This document shows, one piece after another, positions 61,018-64,000 of a DNA stretch of 64,000 nucleotides (the first letter of the stretch is position 1; every line of letters starts with the position of its first letter). Both the position numbers and the translations under genes were made by a program. The DNA is from Ignavibacteriota bacterium (GTDB lineage Bacteria; Bacteroidota; Ignavibacteria; UBA10030; SZUA-254): the NCBI GenBank assembly GCA_016212665.1, contig JACREZ010000008.1:1-64000 (forward strand). The letters run 5' to 3'. The notes beneath the pieces were generated by a model, which had not been told where the DNA came from, did not search any database, and worked only from the letters and a program-made list of their open reading frames with translations.

Positions 61018-62379
61018 ATGAACTATGAAATAGTCGAATCGTTCGCGCAGATGGCGCGGGAAAAACGAATGGACAAGGATGTCCTTGTCGGCATTATCGA
61101 AGAACTGTTTTCCATCATGATGAAAAGGAAATATGGAGAAACAGCCCGCTTTGATGTTGTTGTTAATATGGACAAAGGAGATATCGAAATTTATCTTATC
61201 AAGGATATTGTCGAGGAAGTCACCGACCCAAGCACACAGATTTCTCTTACAGATGTAAAAAAGAAGACGAAGGAATCATTGGAGGTTGGAGAAGAATTCG
61301 TCGAGTTGATTAAGATGTCCGAATTCGGACGACGATTGATAGTTCAGGCAAAACAAAGTCTCAATCAACGAATTAAAGAAATCGAAAAAGAAGTAGTTTA
61401 CAAGGAATACCAAAATTCACTGAACGAAATTATTATCGGTGAAATTTATCAGGTACGAAAGAACGAAATACTTGTCAATCATAACAAGAACGAATTACTC
61501 CTTCCGAAAATGGAACAAATTCCAAAAGAGCGATACCGCAAAGGTGATACAATTCGTGCAGTGGTTAAAGATGTGAAGAAAAATCTTGCACATCCTCAAG
61601 TAATTATTTCTCGCGCCGACCCGATGTTTCTTGGGAAACTGTTTGAACTGGAAATTCCAGAAATCTATGATGGAATCATCGAAATAAAGGGAATTGCGCG
61701 TGAACCCGGGGAACGAGCAAAGGTTGCCGTTGAATCACATGATGATAGAATCGACCCGGTCGGTGCTTGTGTCGGGATGAAAGGTGTTCGTATTCATGCA
61801 ATTGTTCGCGAACTGAATAATGAGAACATTGATGTTATAACATGGTCAGAAGACCCGATGATACTGTTGCAACGCGCTCTTGCTCCGGCGAAACTAAAGA
61901 GTCTCACCATTGATGAAGAGAATAAGACTGCTACCATTCTCGTTGATAAACAACAGGCGTCTCTTGCTATTGGCAGAAACGGACAAAATGTACGGCTCGC
62001 GTCCAAACTTACTGGCTTTGATATTAAAGTCGAACAGGAGGGAGCGGAAGAAGAATACGATGTAGATTTAGTACAATTCAGAGAAGAATTGTCTGATGTA
62101 TTGTATGCACGTCTTGTTGATGAAGGATTCGAAACTGCCCGCGATGTTATTGAAGCAAACGATGAAGATTTATTGCTCGTCGAAGGATTAGACTTGCAGA
62201 AGATTCACGAATTAAAGGACATGATGCGGAGTGGTATCGAAGAAGCAGACCTTGAAGAAGAAGATGATGAGGATGATGAAAAAGTGGTTACGACTTTATT
62301 GGAAGAACCGCTTGGTGATGGTTCTCCGGAAGAGGAAACCGAACCGGAAGACAAATCTATTATTCCGCCTGTTAGCTAA
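61018..62379 (+). CDS. nusA: Transcription elongation/termination factor NusA
   Basis: This 453-residue protein has the N-terminal RNA-polymerase-binding domain (ALL of residues ~1-125), an S1 domain near 130-200 with GEIYQVRKNEILVNHNKNELLLP, then two KH domains including DPVGACVGMKGVRIHAIVRELNNENIDVI and IGRNGQNVRLASKLTGFDI. A Helix-hairpin-helix type segment RLVDEGFETARDVIEANDEDLLLVEGL precedes an acidic tail. It controls pausing and termination. Confidence 0.95.
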   Translation: MNYEIVESFAQMAREKRMDKDVLVGIIEELFSIMMKRKYGETARFDVVVNMDKGDIEIYLIKDIVEEVTDPSTQISLTDVKKKTKESLEVGEEFVELIKMSEFGRRLIVQAKQSLNQRIKEIEKEVVYKEYQNSLNEIIIGEIYQVRKNEILVNHNKNELLLPKMEQIPKERYRKGDTIRAVVKDVKKNLAHPQVIISRADPMFLGKLFELEIPEIYDGIIEIKGIAREPGERAKVAVESHDDRIDPVGACVGMKGVRIHAIVRELNNENIDVITWSEDPMILLQRALAPAKLKSLTIDEENKTATILVDKQQASLAIGRNGQNVRLASKLTGFDIKVEQEGAEEEYDVDLVQFREELSDVLYARLVDEGFETARDVIEANDEDLLLVEGLDLQKIHELKDMMRSGIEEADLEEEDDEDDEKVVTTLLEEPLGDGSPEEETEPEDKSIIPPVS

Positions 62380-62410
62380 ACGAACGATTGCAGGAAACTG
62401 AAAAACAGTA

Positions 62411-64000
62411 ATGACAGATAAACCACAGAAGAAAAAAATTTATCAAATCGCGAAAGAGCTGAATCGCTCACACGATATCTTGATTGAGTACCTTCAGAAG
62501 CGAGGCTACAAAGGACTCAGTCTTATGTCTGTTGTCACTGATGAAATGATGCATGACCTGAATGCTCATTTCAAAAAAGACAAAGAAGTTGCTGAAAAAC
62601 ATCAGAAAAAAATTCAGACCATTCGGGAACAACAGAAAAAAGAAGAAGAGAAAAAGGCTGAAAGCCCGGTTGATAAATCTAAATCAACAAAGGCTCCGAA
62701 GAAAAAAGTCGAGGAAAAGCCAAAAAAAGAAGAAGTACAAGAGGTAATCGAAGTACCGGTTGTACAACCCGTTGAAATCCAGTCCGTGACTTCTTCGGAA
62801 GAATCGGTCATTTCTTCTCCCGAACAACCACCGCTGGTAGAGTCTGTTGAAATTTCCAAAGAACCTGAACTCTCTGTCGCTCAAGAGGTAATACCTTCCG
62901 ATATTAGCGTGGTTTCTGATGAACCATTCGTACAACAAATTCCTGAGGCGGTAAAATCTGAAGTGGAAAAAATATCGAGTGAGGAAGTTCCGCTTCAAAA
63001 AACAGAAAAACCGGCTGAGAGAAAAACAAAAACTCCTGCCGTAGATGAAGCAAGGGAACAAGCCGCAAGAAAGCGAAGAGCCGCACCGGATGAAATTTTA
63101 AAAATTCAAGCCCCGCGTTTAAGGGGATTGAAAATTGTTGATAAAGTAGAGTTAAAGAAACCACCAAAACCAGCAGCCAAACCTTCTGATGCCGCAACAA
63201 AAGCGAAAGTAACAACTTCAACTACTTCTTCGGCTGATGCAGATGCAAAGAAGAAGAAGAAAAAGAAAAAACGTGTCGTAGTAGAAAAAGTTATTACAGA
63301 CATGGCTGACATGGATGAACTTTTGCCTAAAGCCAAGAAGAAGAAGAAAGGCAAAACATCGGAAGTTGACCAGACGGAAGTTCAGGAAACAATCAAAAAG
63401 ACGTTGGCTGATATTGCTGATGGTTCTGTTGTCCTTGAGAAGAGAGCCGCTTTTAAGAAAAAGAGAAAAGAAAAACGAGAGGCTGAAGTTTTACGTCAGG
63501 CGGAAGAAAAAGAAAAAGATAAATCAATTCTCAGGCTGACAGAATACGTTACCGTGAATGAACTTGCAGCGATGATGAACACGACTGCAAGTGAAGTTAT
63601 CGTAAAGTGTATGGGCTTAGGAATGATGGTTTCTATCAATCACCGTCTTGATAAAGATACGATTCTTCTTGTCTCGGATGAATTTGGTTTTCAGGTGCAG
63701 TTCATCAATGAAATGACAGAAGAAATTCCTGATGAACCGGACACAGAAGAAGAGTTACAGTGGCGTCCGCCGGTTGTTACCATTATGGGGCATGTTGACC
63801 ACGGCAAGACTTCGTTGCTTGATTATATCCGACGAACAAATATTGTTGCCGGTGAATCGGGTGGTATTACTCAACATATCGGTGCATACTCTGTGATGTT
63901 GGATGGAGATAAACGAATTACATTTCTCGATACTCCCGGTCACGAAGCATTTACTGCAATGCGCGCACGCGGCGCGCAAATAACAGATATCGTTGTTCTT
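62411..64000 (+). CDS. infB: Translation initiation factor IF-2 (cut by window end)
   Basis: The frame begins at ATG 62,411 and runs off the right end (530 codons visible). The N-terminal IF2_N domain reads [27 protein letters not shown] long Lys/Glu/Pro-rich linker follows (residues ~50-360), then a second IF2_N-like part near [28 protein letters not shown], and the GTPase P-loop [18 protein letters not shown] with [15 protein letters not shown]. The rest of the GTPase and the C-terminal domains lie outside. Confidence 0.95.
   Translation, partial: MTDKPQKKKIYQIAKELNRSHDILIEYLQKRGYKGLSLMSVVTDEMMHDLNAHFKKDKEVAEKHQKKIQTIREQQKKEEEKKAESPVDKSKSTKAPKKKVEEKPKKEEVQEVIEVPVVQPVEIQSVTSSEESVISSPEQPPLVESVEISKEPELSVAQEVIPSDISVVSDEPFVQQIPEAVKSEVEKISSEEVPLQKTEKPAERKTKTPAVDEAREQAARKRRAAPDEILKIQAPRLRGLKIVDKVELKKPPKPAAKPSDAATKAKVTTSTTSSADADAKKKKKKKKRVVVEKVITDMADMDELLPKAKKKKKGKTSEVDQTEVQETIKKTLADIADGSVVLEKRAAFKKKRKEKREAEVLRQAEEKEKDKSILRLTEYVTVNELAAMMNTTASEVIVKCMGLGMMVSINHRLDKDTILLVSDEFGFQVQFINEMTEEIPDEPDTEEELQWRPPVVTIMGHVDHGKTSLLDYIRRTNIVAGESGGITQHIGAYSVMLDGDKRITFLDTPGHEAFTAMRARGAQITDIVVL

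Overview
The window looks like a chromosomal segment of a low-GC, Gram-negative bacterium of the Fibrobacterota-Chlorobiota-Bacteroidota group. An Ignavibacteria- or Chlorobi-like lineage fits best, but this is inferred from gene content and not from a phylogeny. Pointers are lipoproteins with short lipoboxes, a DUF4296-like lipoprotein upstream of a PhoB/PhoR pair, DUF4905 and DUF1844 proteins, a Rieske/cytochrome b pair without cytochrome c1, an LPS-type glycosyltransferase cluster, and many word-like palindromic repeats between genes.

Layout. 1-10 kb: the tail of a transposase, then folP-pcm-miaA, tRNA-Pro, a CheY-like regulator, der, a CoA-disulfide-reductase-like flavoprotein and a lipoprotein-phoB-phoR operon on the minus strand. 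10-17.5 kb: accessory DNA with a 21-bp repeat array, a coiled-coil gene, a six-gene AT-rich operon (methyltransferase, TIR-like protein, TIR-like/solute-binding fusion, solute-binding lipoprotein, ABC permease, ABC ATPase) and a PIN toxin-antitoxin pair between direct repeats. 17.5-33 kb: leuS, an envelope polysaccharide cluster (GT2, MsbA-like ABC, GT9, O-antigen-ligase-like, GT2), then DUF1844-nadK-radA-rdgB, a DUF4905 gene, a PhzF protein and a large membrane Fe-S oxidoreductase. 33-37.5 kb: a second accessory patch with a retropepsin-like gene, a ribulose-phosphate epimerase fragment, a DUF4258/DUF2283 pair, a TIR protein plus KGGVGR-type ATPase-TPR pair, and a 42-bp repeat array. 37.5-50 kb: lrp, glnA, tmRNA, dapF, Rieske/cytochrome b, a tryptophanase-like lyase, a YIP1-like protein, a small metalloprotease, a hemerythrin and a minus-strand set of secreted proteins. 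50-54.7 kb: a type II restriction-modification pair, an integron-type cassette with a recognisable attC site, and a third 21-bp array. 54.7-64 kb: a zinc/manganese uptake operon whose permease carries HEAT repeats, a lipoprotein, a GIY-YIG protein, then rimP-nusA-infB running off the end.

The most unusual object is the operon at 11,557-16,282. Two TIR-like proteins of the CBASS/Pycsar type share an operon with a complete amino-acid-type ABC importer. One of them is fused to an apparently cytoplasmic copy of the importer's own class of ligand-binding domain. I know of no described defence or signalling system with this architecture. I infer that the imported ligand, or a TIR product, is sensed inside the cell by the fusion protein.

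A second theme is sequence invasion. Word-like intergenic repeats appear to have entered leuS, dapF and the Fe-S oxidoreductase gene in frame, and 21-bp-period arrays recur at three unrelated loci.
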